A stretch of 64,000 nucleotides of DNA from Neorhizobium vignae (GCF_000732195.1 NZ_JNNU01000027.1:1-64000), one strand, 5' to 3'. Positions 1 to 9,297 are shown, counted from the first letter of the stretch. The notes: generated from the sequence alone by a model not told the origin. A program made the numbers and translations.

Positions 1-57
1 CGATCCTCGGTTTCTTTTCGTCACCCTCGGGCGAGCAGAGCGAGACCCGAGGATCGG
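1..57. repeat. REP-like palindrome (CCTCGGG...CCCGAGG type)
   Basis: The first ten bases (CGATCCTCGG) are the exact reverse complement of 47-56, and a second arm pair CCTCGGG (25-31) / CCCGAGG (46-52) lies inside. Short palindromes built on CCTCGGG-CCCGAGG cores are abundant between genes in Rhizobiaceae genomes, so I read this as one such dispersed repeat. It could also form a transcript-end hairpin for a gene left of the window. Confidence 0.55.
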
Positions 58-118
58 ACGGGGCGCTGAAAGCTGCCTCGTAAGTTTTTAGTTTAGGTGA
101 CACCTCTCAGCGCCCCGT
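58..118. repeat. 12-bp perfect inverted repeat with inner hairpin
   Basis: ACGGGGCGCTGA at 58-69 is the exact reverse complement of 107-118. The 37-base loop contains the small palindrome AGGTG-A-CACCT next to the right arm. I see no run of T after either arm that would make it a standard terminator. Its function is unknown. Confidence 0.6.
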
Positions 119-661
119 TCGGCGGTTAATATCCGCGACTTCGGTCCCTCTGCCGTGGCTCTTCCGGACGGTGTTCGTATGACCCGGGACGCCCCATCCG
201 ATTCGATCGGAAAGGCTTCCATGGATCTCCGCCGGTTTCTCCGATGGGATCGGTCGGACTTTGAAAAATCCGGCGACACCATCCGGTCAGCCACCATGTG
301 TGCCGCACAGGCACGTCCGGCGCGCGCTTTCGGGCTTCAAGAGACGAAGGCTCGGTCCGTTTGCCTTCATCTCTCCCCGTTGTCGCCGGAGGGAGACCAT
401 TTTCCGCGAACCCCGGATGGAAGGACTTACGTCGTTTCCTGCCCACCCGGCGCCGGTCCCGCCTCGCCGGCACGCCTGCCGGTGTATCCGCGACGGGACG
501 AGGGGATTGTAGGCACGGGCCGGAAGGGCGGGGATGAGAGGGGTGAAAAATTAAATTAAGTCGTTGAGCCGACAGGCGGGTAAAGCTTGGGACATCCCCG
601 CAACGGCGCTTCCCGACGAACCTGAAATAAGGATGCCGGACGCGAAACCTGGGGGGCGAAC
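119..661. other. Intergenic stretch with no recognisable gene
   Basis: Several overlapping open frames exist on both strands (for example 155-559 plus and 126-473 minus), but their products are Arg/Pro-rich, low in hydrophobic order and unlike any family I know, and none has a good ribosome binding site. I saw no tRNA, tmRNA or rRNA signature. The stretch may hold untranslated leader sequence or decayed DNA. Confidence 0.5.
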
Positions 662-865
662 CTAGCCCGCCAGGGCCATGCTCAGTCTCTGCTGTACCTG
701 ATCGACATTGCCGCGGACATAGACAGCCGTGGGCTTGCCGCCGGTGCTGGCGAGCGCAAGCGCGACGATCGTGACTTCCTCTTCGAAAGTCGTGACGTAA
801 AGCACCTGCGCGGGATTGATGTATACGGATTGGTTATGGGTATTCTTGAATCCGATCAGCGCCAT
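662..865 (-). CDS. Small FlbD-like conserved protein (67 aa)
   Basis: This is a 67-residue soluble protein starting MALIGFKN. The ATG at 865 is chosen because AAGGAGAG sits seven bases upstream; a longer frame to 910 lacks such a site. The pattern is: an N-terminal strand, 'INPAQVLYV' with a turn, a strand-rich middle (EEEVTIVALA), and a C-terminal amphipathic helix (VDQVQQRLS). This resembles the layout of the FlbD-type small proteins (sequence element, asparagine-rich turn, 'V.ESVDEV' helix). The match is by pattern only, so no role in flagella is claimed. It stands alone, divergent from the dehydrogenase gene to the right. Its role is unknown. Confidence 0.6.
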   Translation of the reverse strand: MALIGFKNTHNQSVYINPAQVLYVTTFEEEVTIVALALASTGGKPTAVYVRGNVDQVQQRLSMALAG

Positions 866-1187
866 ACGTCTCTCCTTCTGCTGCGTGGCGGGATATGCCA
901 TGCCATGCACAAGGTTGCAGCAAGTTTAACAGGCCCGGGTCATGACCGCTATGACCACAAGAAGCCTCGAAATCGACCACCGCAGCGGGATGTCGGCGAT
1001 CAGCCTCCCGTGCCGGTAAGTCCTTGCCCGCCCCGGCAGGCGAATTTCCGGGAGCCGGACGCGAATCGCCGGCAAGGCCTTCGCACCACGGACAGGTTTT
1101 TTGTCCCGGCGCAAAATAGTTCATCTGCAAGTCACCGATCGATGCGCTAGATCAGGCTCTGCCTTATCAAGTTTCAGGAGATCAGCG
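866..1187. other. Divergent intergenic region
   Basis: The 322 bases between the small minus-strand gene and the plus-strand dehydrogenase must hold both promoters. Frames through it (830-1150 plus, 834-1130 minus) extend the real genes and have no start site support. I see no clear operator or RNA gene here. Confidence 0.5.
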
Positions 1188-2024
1188 ATGGCGACAATTG
1201 CAATCATCGGCGCGGGTGCGATGGGCAGCGGGATCGGCCGGCAGTTGGCGGACGGCGGCGCGAGCGTGCTGACCCATCTGGAAGGCCGCTCATCCGAAAC
1301 CCACAACCGGGCCAGGGCCGCCGGAATGAAGCCAGCCTCGCTTGAAGACATCGTCGGGGCGGAGGTCGTTCTGTCGATCGTTCCGCCCGCCGAGGCGATC
1401 GGCGTCGCGGAACGTCTGTCCGCGGCGATCGGAGAGCGCCCGACCCCGGTGACATTCATCGATTGCAACGCGATCTCGCCGAATACGATGAATGCCGTCG
1501 CAGCCGCTTTCAGACCTGGCCAGGCGAATGTGCTGGACGGCTCGATCATCGGCCTGCCTCCGCAGCCGGGAAAAGCCGGACCAAAACTCTATATCAGCGG
1601 GGACGGGGCGGACAGAAGCGCCGTTCTCGCCACGCACGGGCTTCACGTCCGCCGGATCGAAGGGCCCATCGGCGCAGCCTCGGCGCTGAAGATGTGTTAT
1701 GCGGGCATCAACAAGGGCGTCACCGGCCTCGGCACCGCCATGCTTCTCGCCGCCATCGGATCGGGCGCCGACCAGAGCCTCAGACGCGAGATGGCCGAAA
1801 GCAATCCCGACCTCGACCGGAAACTCTCGGGCGCCATTCCGGACATGTATGCGAAAGCCTATCGCTGGGTGGCGGAGATGGAGGAAATCGCCGCATTCCT
1901 TGGCGAAGACGATCCCGCCTCGCAGATCTTCAGGGGAATGGCGGGATTGTTTCAGAAAATGGCCGACGACCGGGCCGGCGGCGGCGCGCTTGCCGGCCGG
2001 CTCGACGACCTGCTCGGCCGATAG
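1188..2024 (+). CDS. NAD(P)-binding beta-hydroxyacid dehydrogenase family protein
   Basis: The 278-residue cytosolic enzyme opens with a Rossmann fold, MATIAIIGAGAMGSGIG, carrying the GxGxMGxG dinucleotide-binding loop at residues 7-14. The C-terminal half is helical and matches the 6-phosphogluconate-dehydrogenase-like/DUF1932 architecture, with 'GPIGAASALKMCYAGINKG' holding the conserved lysine that acts in catalysis in 3-hydroxyisobutyrate-type dehydrogenases. The ATG at 1188 follows CAGGAGATCAGCG; the frame is open further upstream but without a site. The likely reaction is NAD(P)-dependent oxidation of a small 3-hydroxyacid, with the substrate unknown. It is a single gene, convergent with the efflux permease. 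Confidence 0.75.
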   Translation: MATIAIIGAGAMGSGIGRQLADGGASVLTHLEGRSSETHNRARAAGMKPASLEDIVGAEVVLSIVPPAEAIGVAERLSAAIGERPTPVTFIDCNAISPNTMNAVAAAFRPGQANVLDGSIIGLPPQPGKAGPKLYISGDGADRSAVLATHGLHVRRIEGPIGAASALKMCYAGINKGVTGLGTAMLLAAIGSGADQSLRREMAESNPDLDRKLSGAIPDMYAKAYRWVAEMEEIAAFLGEDDPASQIFRGMAGLFQKMADDRAGGGALAGRLDDLLGR

Positions 2025-2052
2025 GTCGTCGAAAATCTCGACGCTATCTTGT

Positions 2053-2079
2053 CTGTCCTCGGATCAGGTCCGGGGACAG
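2053..2079. repeat. REP-like palindrome between convergent genes
   Basis: CTGTCCTCGGA (2053-2063) and TCCGGGGACAG (2069-2079) form an 11-bp stem with one mismatched position and a 5-base loop. The core resembles the TCCTCGGA...TCCGAGGA palindromes found repeatedly in rhizobial intergenic DNA. It lies between two convergent genes and may also act as a two-way terminator, though no T run follows. Confidence 0.5.
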
Positions 2080-2112
2080 CGGCCATGGAAGGAACAGATC
2101 TGCCAGCGCCCG

Positions 2113-5100
2113 TCACTCGGCGGCGAGCAGCCGTTCCTCTTCTTCCTTGTCGTTGTCCTGCTTCTCTTGCCCACGGCGCGAGGCATGCGCCAGTTCCTGA
2201 TGGAACCGCGCTTCCTCGTGCATATGCGGCTTGGCGAAGCCGGCGAGCAGAAGATAGGCGACCGGGGTGATGAACAGCGTCACGATGACCGCAAAACCGA
2301 GGCCGCCGACGATGACCCAGCCGAGTGCGATACGGGCTTCCGCACCCGCGCCCTGGGCCAGCAGCAGCGGTACGCCGCCGATGACGGTGGCGATCATCGT
2401 CATCATCACCGGGCGCAGACGAAGCGCGCAGGCGGTTTCGATCGCCTCGCGCACGCTCGCCCCGCGGTCCCGGAGCTGATTGGCGAATTCGACGATCAGG
2501 ATGCCGTTCTTCGCCATGACGCCGACGAGCAGCACGAGACCGATCTGGCTGTAGACGTTGAGGCTCGATCCGGTCAGCACCAGCGCGATGGCGGCGCAGG
2601 CAAGACCGAGCGGCACGGTCGACATGATGATGATCGACGACAGCACGCTTTCGAACTGCGCGGCGAGCACCAGGAAGATGATCGCGATCGCAAAACCGAA
2701 GGTCATCAGCATGGCATTGGAATTTTCGCCGAGCGTCTTCGCCTCCGCCATCGGAACCAGGCGGACGCCCGCCGGGAGAAACGGCTGGGCGATCGCGGAG
2801 ACTTCCCTGACCGCATCGCCGAGCGCCACGCCGTCGCGCAGGTTGGACGAAATGGACACCGAGGCGAGCTGTTCCTCGCGGTTGAGCTGCGGCGCCACCG
2901 CGCCTTCCTTCAAGGTCGCGATCGTCGACATCGGCACGATCTTGCCGTCGCCGGTCTTGAGGAAGATGTTCTCCAGATCGGTCGGGTCGTCGATAGGCCT
3001 TGTGGTCGAGGTGAGCTTGACCGGAAGCGCATCGCCGTTGACGAAGACGTCGACGACCGAACGGCCCTCGAGCAGCGACTGCATGGCGGTCGACAGGCCG
3101 GTGATGTCGATCCCGAGGTCGGAGGCCCGCTCGCGGTCGATCGCCACCGAAAGCTGTGCCTGGGTCGGCTCGTTGGTAAGGCGCGGCGTATCGAAGAACC
3201 GCGCGCCCTCGCTTTCCATATGCGACACGAGCTTCAGAGCCGTCGAGGTCAGGACGTCGTAGTCGTTGCCGACCAGGGCCATCTGCAGGCCGTTGCCGGC
3301 GCCGCGGATCTTCAGGCTGTTGGCCTGCATGGTGAAACCGCGCAGGGCCGGAACCCTCAGCGCCGCGGCGCTGACGTCGGCGGCGATCTGGTCCTGCGTG
3401 CGGCTGCGCTCGCCCCAGGGCGCTAGCGTCAGAACCATGAAGCCGCTATTGGTATTGCTGCCGAAACCCGAGATCGAGAAGACATTGGTGATCTCGCCGG
3501 AATCGCGCAGCGACTTCAGGTTCTCTTCGACGCGCTGCATCTGGTCGCGGGTATAATCGAGGCTGACGCCCTGCGGCGTCGTCAGGCGCAGCATGATCGT
3601 GGCACGGTCTTCGCGCGGCGTCAGCTCGCTTTTGACCAGGCCGAAGACATTGTAGGCGGCAATCGAGAAGACCACCGACACGACGATGACGACCAGCGGC
3701 GCGTTGAGGCAGAACCGCAACGCCGATGCATAGACCCTGGCGAACCCGTTGCCGAAGGCGCCGAGCAGGCCGTGGTCCTCCTTCATCGGCTTGGTCAGCA
3801 TGCGCGACGCGAGCATCGGGCAGAGCGTCAGGGCGGTCACCGAGGACAGCGCCACCGAGAAGGCGAGCACGAAGCCGAATTCCTTGAACAGGCCGCCGAT
3901 CTGGCCGGGCAGGAAGGACAGCGGAATGAAGACGGCGGCAAGCGTTGCCGTGGTCGCGATGACGGCGAAGAACACTTCCTGGGTGCCGAGCACGGCGGCG
4001 GCGCGCGGCCCCATGCCTTCCGCTCGTCGCCGGACGATGTTCTCGAGCACGACGATCGCGTCGTCGACCACGAGACCGGTCGCGAGCACGATGGCGAGCA
4101 GCGTCAGGATGTTGATCGAGAAACCGACGAGGTAGATTGCCACCAGCGTGCCGATCAGCGCCACCGGCATGGTGATCGCCGGGATCAGCGTGGCGCGCCA
4201 GTCGCGCAGGAAGAGGTAGATGACCACGACGACGACAGCGGCCGAGAGAACCAACGCGATCTCGACCTCGTGGAGCGCGCCCTGGATGAAGATCGCGTCG
4301 TCGCCGGTGATGGCGATGCGGGTGCCTTCCGGCAAGGCCTTCTGCATCTCCGCGACGGCCGCCTTGACGCCTTCGGAAATGTTGAGCGTGTTCGACTGCG
4401 CCTGGCGGATGATGCCGAGGCCGACGCCCTGCACGCCGTTGGCGCGCAGCACCGTCGTGCCGTCATCCGGGCCGAGAGCCACGGTCGCCACGTCGCGGAC
4501 GCGGACATTCGGGCCGATCAGGACGTTTTCGAAATCCTGGGGCGTGGTGAGGTTGGCGGTGGCGCGAACGACGATATCCTGGGTCGTGCTCTTCAGCGAG
4601 CCGGCCGGAACGTCGAGCGCCGCGCTCGACAGCGCCTTGGAGACGTCGGCGACGGTCAGGCCTCGGCCAGCCAGGGCGGCCTGGTTGACGTCGACGCGAA
4701 ACACCTTGTCCTGATCGCCGTAAAGTTCGACGTCGGCAACACCTTCGACGGCGGCAAGCCGGTCGACGACCTCGTTGTTGACGAGCTGGGTGAGGTCTTC
4801 CATCGACATGTTCGACGATGTGACCGCAAGGCGCATGATGGCGTCGGAATCGGCGTCCGCCTTGACGATGCGCGGTTCGTCGGCATCGTCCGGCAGCTGG
4901 TTGACGACGCGGCCAACGGCATCGCGCACGTCGTTTGCGGCCTCCGACAGGTCGACGCTGTCGGAAAACTCCATCGTCACGCGGCTGGAGCCGAACTGCG
5001 ACTGCGAGGACAGGGCCTTGAGGCCCGAGACGCGCGCGACGGCGCCTTCGATGACCTGGGTGACTTCCTGGTCCATCGTCTGCGGCGAGGCGCCGTCGTA

Positions 5101-5316
5101 ATTGGTGCGCACCGTGATGACCGGCTGATCGACGTCGGGAAGTTCACGCACCTCGACGCCGGCGAGAGCCGCAAGGCCCGCAACGACCAGCAGCGTGTTC
5201 AGAACCGCGGCAAGGATCGGCCGGCGAACGAAGAGGGCGGTAAAGCTCTGGGCGGATTTTTCCGTCTCGGCCTTCCCCTCGCCATCATGGCCAGCGCCTG
5301 GGAGTTCGATCTTCAT
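2113..5316 (-). CDS. RND (HAE1-type) efflux transporter permease
   Basis: This 1067-residue inner-membrane pump has full family length. It is a proton-driven exporter of hydrophobic compounds, working with a periplasmic adaptor and an outer-membrane channel. The N-terminal 'FVRRPILAAVLNTLLV' is the first membrane helix. The TM4 motif GLVVDDAIVVLENI carries the two adjacent aspartates of the proton relay, and two large periplasmic loops plus a second six-helix block follow, with an E-rich cytoplasmic tail. Its ATG overlaps the stop of the adaptor gene by four bases, so the two are co-translated. No outer-membrane factor gene and no regulator gene adjoin the pair, so it probably uses a TolC-like channel encoded elsewhere. 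Substrate range cannot be read from the sequence. Confidence 0.9.
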   Translation of the reverse strand: MKIELPGAGHDGEGKAETEKSAQSFTALFVRRPILAAVLNTLLVVAGLAALAGVEVRELPDVDQPVITVRTNYDGASPQTMDQEVTQVIEGAVARVSGLKALSSQSQFGSSRVTMEFSDSVDLSEAANDVRDAVGRVVNQLPDDADEPRIVKADADSDAIMRLAVTSSNMSMEDLTQLVNNEVVDRLAAVEGVADVELYGDQDKVFRVDVNQAALAGRGLTVADVSKALSSAALDVPAGSLKSTTQDIVVRATANLTTPQDFENVLIGPNVRVRDVATVALGPDDGTTVLRANGVQGVGLGIIRQAQSNTLNISEGVKAAVAEMQKALPEGTRIAITGDDAIFIQGALHEVEIALVLSAAVVVVVIYLFLRDWRATLIPAITMPVALIGTLVAIYLVGFSINILTLLAIVLATGLVVDDAIVVLENIVRRRAEGMGPRAAAVLGTQEVFFAVIATTATLAAVFIPLSFLPGQIGGLFKEFGFVLAFSVALSSVTALTLCPMLASRMLTKPMKEDHGLLGAFGNGFARVYASALRFCLNAPLVVIVVSVVFSIAAYNVFGLVKSELTPREDRATIMLRLTTPQGVSLDYTRDQMQRVEENLKSLRDSGEITNVFSISGFGSNTNSGFMVLTLAPWGERSRTQDQIAADVSAAALRVPALRGFTMQANSLKIRGAGNGLQMALVGNDYDVLTSTALKLVSHMESEGARFFDTPRLTNEPTQAQLSVAIDRERASDLGIDITGLSTAMQSLLEGRSVVDVFVNGDALPVKLTSTTRPIDDPTDLENIFLKTGDGKIVPMSTIATLKEGAVAPQLNREEQLASVSISSNLRDGVALGDAVREVSAIAQPFLPAGVRLVPMAEAKTLGENSNAMLMTFGFAIAIIFLVLAAQFESVLSSIIIMSTVPLGLACAAIALVLTGSSLNVYSQIGLVLLVGVMAKNGILIVEFANQLRDRGASVREAIETACALRLRPVMMTMIATVIGGVPLLLAQGAGAEARIALGWVIVGGLGFAVIVTLFITPVAYLLLAGFAKPHMHEEARFHQELAHASRRGQEKQDNDKEEEERLLAAE

Positions 5317-6545
5317 TGGCGCGCCACCTCAGCCGTTTCCGGCGCGCCGAAGATCCGGACCGGCGCCCCTTCCCTCACACGCTGCAGACCTTCGGTCACT
5401 ATCCTGTCGCCCTCTTTGAGCTCGGCGCCCACGAGGACTGCATCGGGATTGCGCTGGACGACGCGCACCCTGGTCTTGACGGACTTGTTGTCCCTGACCT
5501 GCCAGACATAGGAACCTTCGCCGTCCCACTGGATGGCCAGCGGATCGACCGCCGGATATCTTTCGCCGGCAAAGCGCATACCGACGTTGAAGGCCATGCC
5601 GGCGCGCAGCACATCGCCAGGATTTTCGACCCGTGCACGGATGCGCATCGTGCGGCTGGCCGGATCGATGCGGTTGTCGATCGCCTCGACCTTGCCGGAA
5701 AAGACCTGGCCCGGACGGGCAATCGAACTCGCCTCAACCGCCTGGCCCGGCTGGATCGCCACCGCGAAACGCTCCGGCGCCCAGAAGTCGACCAGCACGG
5801 CCGAGCGGTCGTCGATCGTCACGACATTGGTCTGGGTGGTGACGTTGTCGCCGATATTGACGGCGACGATGCCGGCGATGCCGTCGATCGGGGCGACGAT
5901 ATCGCGGCGCCTGAGATTGAGTTCGGCGGTGGAGAGTGCCAGCTTTGCGGCCTGTTCGGCGATCTGCGCATCGAAAACGTCGAGGCGCGAGAACGACTGC
6001 AGGTTCTTGTAGGAGGCGGATTTTTCCTGGGCGCTGGCCAGCGCCACCCGCGCCTTGTCGCGCTCGATCGTCTGCTCTTCGTCATCGAGGCGGGCAAGAA
6101 CCTGACCCTTGGTGACCTTCTGACCCGACGTCACCATGATCTCGTTGACGGTACCGGAAGCCTGCGGCATGACGACGACCGACTGGATGGCCTCGCCGCT
6201 GCCGATCGCCGAGAGGCGGTCGTTGACGGTGCCGATCGCGACCGGCTGGGCGACGATGAGCGTCGCCCGGTTGCCGCCCTGGCCGCCTGCCCCGCGCTGC
6301 CCATTCTGCGCGGCGCCCTGTGCTCCGCCCTCGCCCTGCGGACGCGCCGCAGCATTACCGTTGGCACCACCCGCTGGAGCGGGTGCTGGCTGGGCTGCGG
6401 TTCTCGGAATGACAGCGGCGATCACTTCACCGGGAACCCCCATCTTTTTAAGGGTTCCGCCGGCGCTCGGCACCAGGTAGATCCACAGGCCGAGCGCTCC
6501 GGCCAGGACTACGATACAGAGCAGAAGCTGTTTCCAAATCCGCAT
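5313..6545 (-). CDS. RND efflux periplasmic adaptor (membrane fusion protein)
   Basis: This 410-residue HlyD/AcrA-family protein bridges the permease to the outer-membrane channel. It begins with one membrane anchor (residues 6-25, LLLCIVVLAGALGLWIYLV) and then has a flexible Ala/Gly/Gln/Pro-rich segment at about 52-92, unusually long for the family. Next come a lipoyl-like half (VVVMPQASGTVNEI), a helical hairpin, the second lipoyl half (IVAPIDGIAGIVAV) and beta-barrel/membrane-proximal domains. It is the first gene of a two-gene operon with the permease, overlapping it by 4 bp. The 277-bp region shared with the divergent helicase gene holds a TTACA-AAAA-TGTAA dyad that could be an operator. 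Confidence 0.88.
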   Translation of the reverse strand: MRIWKQLLLCIVVLAGALGLWIYLVPSAGGTLKKMGVPGEVIAAVIPRTAAQPAPAPAGGANGNAAARPQGEGGAQGAAQNGQRGAGGQGGNRATLIVAQPVAIGTVNDRLSAIGSGEAIQSVVVMPQASGTVNEIMVTSGQKVTKGQVLARLDDEEQTIERDKARVALASAQEKSASYKNLQSFSRLDVFDAQIAEQAAKLALSTAELNLRRRDIVAPIDGIAGIVAVNIGDNVTTQTNVVTIDDRSAVLVDFWAPERFAVAIQPGQAVEASSIARPGQVFSGKVEAIDNRIDPASRTMRIRARVENPGDVLRAGMAFNVGMRFAGERYPAVDPLAIQWDGEGSYVWQVRDNKSVKTRVRVVQRNPDAVLVGAELKEGDRIVTEGLQRVREGAPVRIFGAPETAEVARQ

Positions 6546-6632
6546 TCAATTCTCCGATGGCGGCACAAAGAGGCCATATTGCCTGCGAGTATCCTTTTTT
6601 GCGGGTGCTCACGCAATGGGTGTTCGGCAACC

Positions 6633-6646
6633 TTACAAAAATGTAA
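6633..6646. promoter_or_regulatory. Operator-like dyad TTACA-AAAA-TGTAA
   Basis: A 14-bp inverted repeat lies 88 bp upstream of the efflux adaptor start and 177 bp upstream of the helicase start. TACA/TGTA arms are typical of TetR-family repressor operators at efflux promoters, but no regulator gene is adjacent. The site is seen; its role is inferred. Confidence 0.35.
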
Positions 6647-6822
6647 CCTCACGAAATCTCACGCATATGTTAGATCGGAGGCATACATATACTCCTAAAA
6701 TCGCCGCTTTCGCAGTGGTCAACCGGTGGCCTCTTCACAATTTGGCCTTGCCTTGTGTGAACAGTCGGAATGAAAGCAGAACATTTTCTGGTCTTTCAGG
6801 TCCGAATCACTACATTGGCCGC

Positions 6823-9297
6823 ATGACGAACAGTTTCGACGACATTCCGTTCTTCGACGAAGAACCCCAGCAGGCACAGCGCAAGGCCCCTGCCCTGGCG
6901 CAGCCGGCCGGAAACGGCGGCCTCGGCATTGCCGCGCGCGCCATGGCGGCCCGCGACCAGTACCGGGCGCCCGACTACCTCGCAGGCCTCAACCCGGAAC
7001 AGCGCGAAGCGGTCGAAACGCTCGACGGCCCTGTCCTCGTGCTCGCGGGCGCGGGCACGGGCAAGACGCGTGTGCTGACCACCCGCATCGCCCACATCCT
7101 CGCAACCGGCCGGGCCTTCCCTTCGCAGATCCTTGCCGTCACCTTCACCAACAAGGCGGCGCGCGAGATGAAGGAACGCGTCGGCGTTCTGGTCGGCGGG
7201 GCGGTCGAGGGCATGCCGTGGATGGGCACCTTCCACTCGATCGGCGTGAAACTGCTGCGCCGCCATGCGGAACTCGCCGGCCTTCGCTCCGACTTCACCA
7301 TTCTCGATACCGACGACGTGGTGCGGCTGATCAAGCAGCTGATCCAGGCCGAGGGGCTGGACGACAAGCGCTGGCCGGCCAAACAGTTTGCCGGCATGAT
7401 CGACACCTGGAAGAACAAGGGCCTGACCCCGCCGGACATTGCCGAGGGCGACGCCCGCGCGTTTGCCAACGGCAAGGGCCGCGAACTCTACGCCGCCTAT
7501 CAGGCGCGGCTGCGCACCCTGAACGCCTGCGATTTCGGCGATCTCCTGCTGCACCCGATCGCCATCCTCCGCAAGAACCCGGACCTCTTGAAGGAATATC
7601 ACGGCAAGTTCCGCTATATCCTGGTCGACGAGTACCAGGACACCAACACCGCGCAATATATGTGGCTGCGGCTGCTGGCCCAGCGGCCGAAGGACATTCC
7701 CCAGAACGTCTGCTGCGTCGGCGACGACGACCAGTCGATCTACGGCTGGCGCGGCGCCGAAGTCGACAACATCCTGCGCTTCGAGAAGGATTTTCCGGGC
7801 GCAAAGGTCATCAAGCTGGAGCGCAACTACCGCTCCACCGAGCACATCCTCGGCGCCGCAGGCCATCTGATCGCCCATAATGAGGGCCGGCTCGGCAAGA
7901 CGCTGTTCACCGACCGCTCAGACCCCGACGACGAGAAGGTGGTGGTGCATGCCGCCTGGGATTCGGAGGAGGAAGCGCGCGCCGTCGGCGAGGAGATCGA
8001 GAACCTCCAGCGCGGCAAGCACGCGCTCAACGACATGGCGATCCTGGTGCGCGCCTCGTTCCAGATGCGCGAGTTCGAAGACCGGTTCGTGACATTGGGC
8101 CTCAACTACCGCGTCATCGGCGGCCCGCGCTTCTACGAGCGGCTCGAGATCCGCGATGCGATGGCCTATTTCCGCATGGTCTGCCAGCCTTCCGACGACC
8201 TCGCCTTCGAGCGGATCATCAACACCCCGAAACGCGGCCTCGGCGACACCACCGTGCGCTACCTGCACGACTATGCCCGCGCCCGCGACATCCCGATGCT
8301 CCAGGCGGCAGCCGACCTCATCGAGACCGACGAGATGAAGCCGAAGGCGCGCAAGGCGCTGTTCGACGTGGTGACCGACTTCCGCCGCTGGCAGGGCCTG
8401 CTCGAAAACACGCTCCACACCACGCTTGCCGAGCAGATCCTCGACGAGAGCGGCTATACCGCCATGTGGCAGAACGACAAATCGGCGGAAGCGCCGGGAC
8501 GGCTCGAAAACCTCAAGGAACTCGTGCGTTCCATGGAGGCCTTCGAGAGCATGCGCGGCTTCCTCGAACACGTCTCGCTGGTCATGGATGCCGAGAACAA
8601 CGAAAACCTCGACGCCGTCTCGATCATGACGCTGCATTCGGCCAAGGGCCTGGAATTCGACACCGTCTTCCTGCCCGGCTGGGAGGAAGGCCTGTTTCCC
8701 CACCAGCGGGCGCTCGACGAGGGCGGCCGCTCAGGGCTGGAGGAAGAACGCCGCCTCGCCTATGTCGGCCTGACGCGCGCAAAGCACCGTTGCCATATCT
8801 GGTTCGTCTCGAACCGCCGCATCCACGGCCTGTGGCAATCGACCATGCCGTCGCGCTTCCTCGACGAACTGCCGGCAGCCCATGTGGATGTAGCGGCCTC
8901 CGACAGCAATTACGGCGGTTATGGCGGGCGCGGCGGCTACGGCCAGTCGCGTTTCGACAAGGCCGACCCCTTCACCAACAATTATTCCACACCTGGCTGG
9001 AAGCGCGCCCAGGCCAACAAGACCGACGCCACCCGCGACAACTGGGGCACCCGCTCCGGCCACGCCGTGGAACGCATCGGCTACGGCGAAAGCGGCCCGC
9101 GCACGAGGACCATCGACGGCGAACTGGTGGCCAAATCGGTGGCCGACACGCCATCGCAGTTCTCGGTCGGCGACCGGGTGTTCCACGTCAAGTTCGGGAA
9201 CGGCAATATCTCGGCGATCGAGGGGAACAAGCTGACGATCGAGTTCGATCGGGCCGGTCAGAAGCGGGTGCTGGACGGGTTTGTGGAACGGGTGTGA
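6823..9297 (+). CDS. uvrD: UvrD/PcrA/Rep-type superfamily 1 DNA helicase
   Basis: An 824-residue ATP-dependent 3'-5' helicase of the kind acting in nucleotide excision and mismatch repair. The Q motif LNPEQREAV is at 56-64, Walker A AGAGTGKT at 75-82, motif II LVDEYQDTN, motif III GDDDQSIYGWRGA, motif IV ERNYRS, and motif VI YVGLTRAKH. The C-terminal region (about 715-824) is Gly/Tyr-rich and ends in a Tudor-like segment (VGDRVFHVKFGNGNI) as in PcrA/UvrD. Compared with E. coli UvrD it has about 50 extra disordered N-terminal residues. The ATG at 6823 starts MTNSFDDIPFFDEEP. No strong ribosome binding site precedes it, and the frame stays open upstream to 6616, so the start is less sure than the gene. 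Confidence 0.9.
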   Translation: MTNSFDDIPFFDEEPQQAQRKAPALAQPAGNGGLGIAARAMAARDQYRAPDYLAGLNPEQREAVETLDGPVLVLAGAGTGKTRVLTTRIAHILATGRAFPSQILAVTFTNKAAREMKERVGVLVGGAVEGMPWMGTFHSIGVKLLRRHAELAGLRSDFTILDTDDVVRLIKQLIQAEGLDDKRWPAKQFAGMIDTWKNKGLTPPDIAEGDARAFANGKGRELYAAYQARLRTLNACDFGDLLLHPIAILRKNPDLLKEYHGKFRYILVDEYQDTNTAQYMWLRLLAQRPKDIPQNVCCVGDDDQSIYGWRGAEVDNILRFEKDFPGAKVIKLERNYRSTEHILGAAGHLIAHNEGRLGKTLFTDRSDPDDEKVVVHAAWDSEEEARAVGEEIENLQRGKHALNDMAILVRASFQMREFEDRFVTLGLNYRVIGGPRFYERLEIRDAMAYFRMVCQPSDDLAFERIINTPKRGLGDTTVRYLHDYARARDIPMLQAAADLIETDEMKPKARKALFDVVTDFRRWQGLLENTLHTTLAEQILDESGYTAMWQNDKSAEAPGRLENLKELVRSMEAFESMRGFLEHVSLVMDAENNENLDAVSIMTLHSAKGLEFDTVFLPGWEEGLFPHQRALDEGGRSGLEEERRLAYVGLTRAKHRCHIWFVSNRRIHGLWQSTMPSRFLDELPAAHVDVAASDSNYGGYGGRGGYGQSRFDKADPFTNNYSTPGWKRAQANKTDATRDNWGTRSGHAVERIGYGESGPRTRTIDGELVAKSVADTPSQFSVGDRVFHVKFGNGNISAIEGNKLTIEFDRAGQKRVLDGFVERV

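Noticed and set aside
155..559. A 134-codon plus-strand frame in the first 660 bases.
   Set aside because: No ribosome binding site, Arg/Pro-rich product with no family, and equally long frames on the other strand.
119..661. Possible tmRNA, 6S RNA or other structural RNA.
   Set aside because: I looked for a tRNA-like acceptor end, a tag-coding stretch ending in Ala-Ala codons and conserved core sequences, and found none.
834..1130. A 98-codon minus-strand frame with a CPWCEG motif.
   Set aside because: Despite the CxxC pair, the rest of the product is disordered-looking, it overlaps the start region of the small FlbD-like gene, and no ribosome binding site is seen.
3772..5511. A 579-codon plus-strand frame opposite the RND permease.
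   Set aside because: Antisense shadow of the permease, with repetitive charged composition and no start site.
6740..6790. A LexA-type (GTTC-N7-GTTC) box upstream of the uvrD-like gene.
   Set aside because: Two GAAC words are present but 16 bases apart instead of 7, so the spacing does not fit the alphaproteobacterial SOS box.
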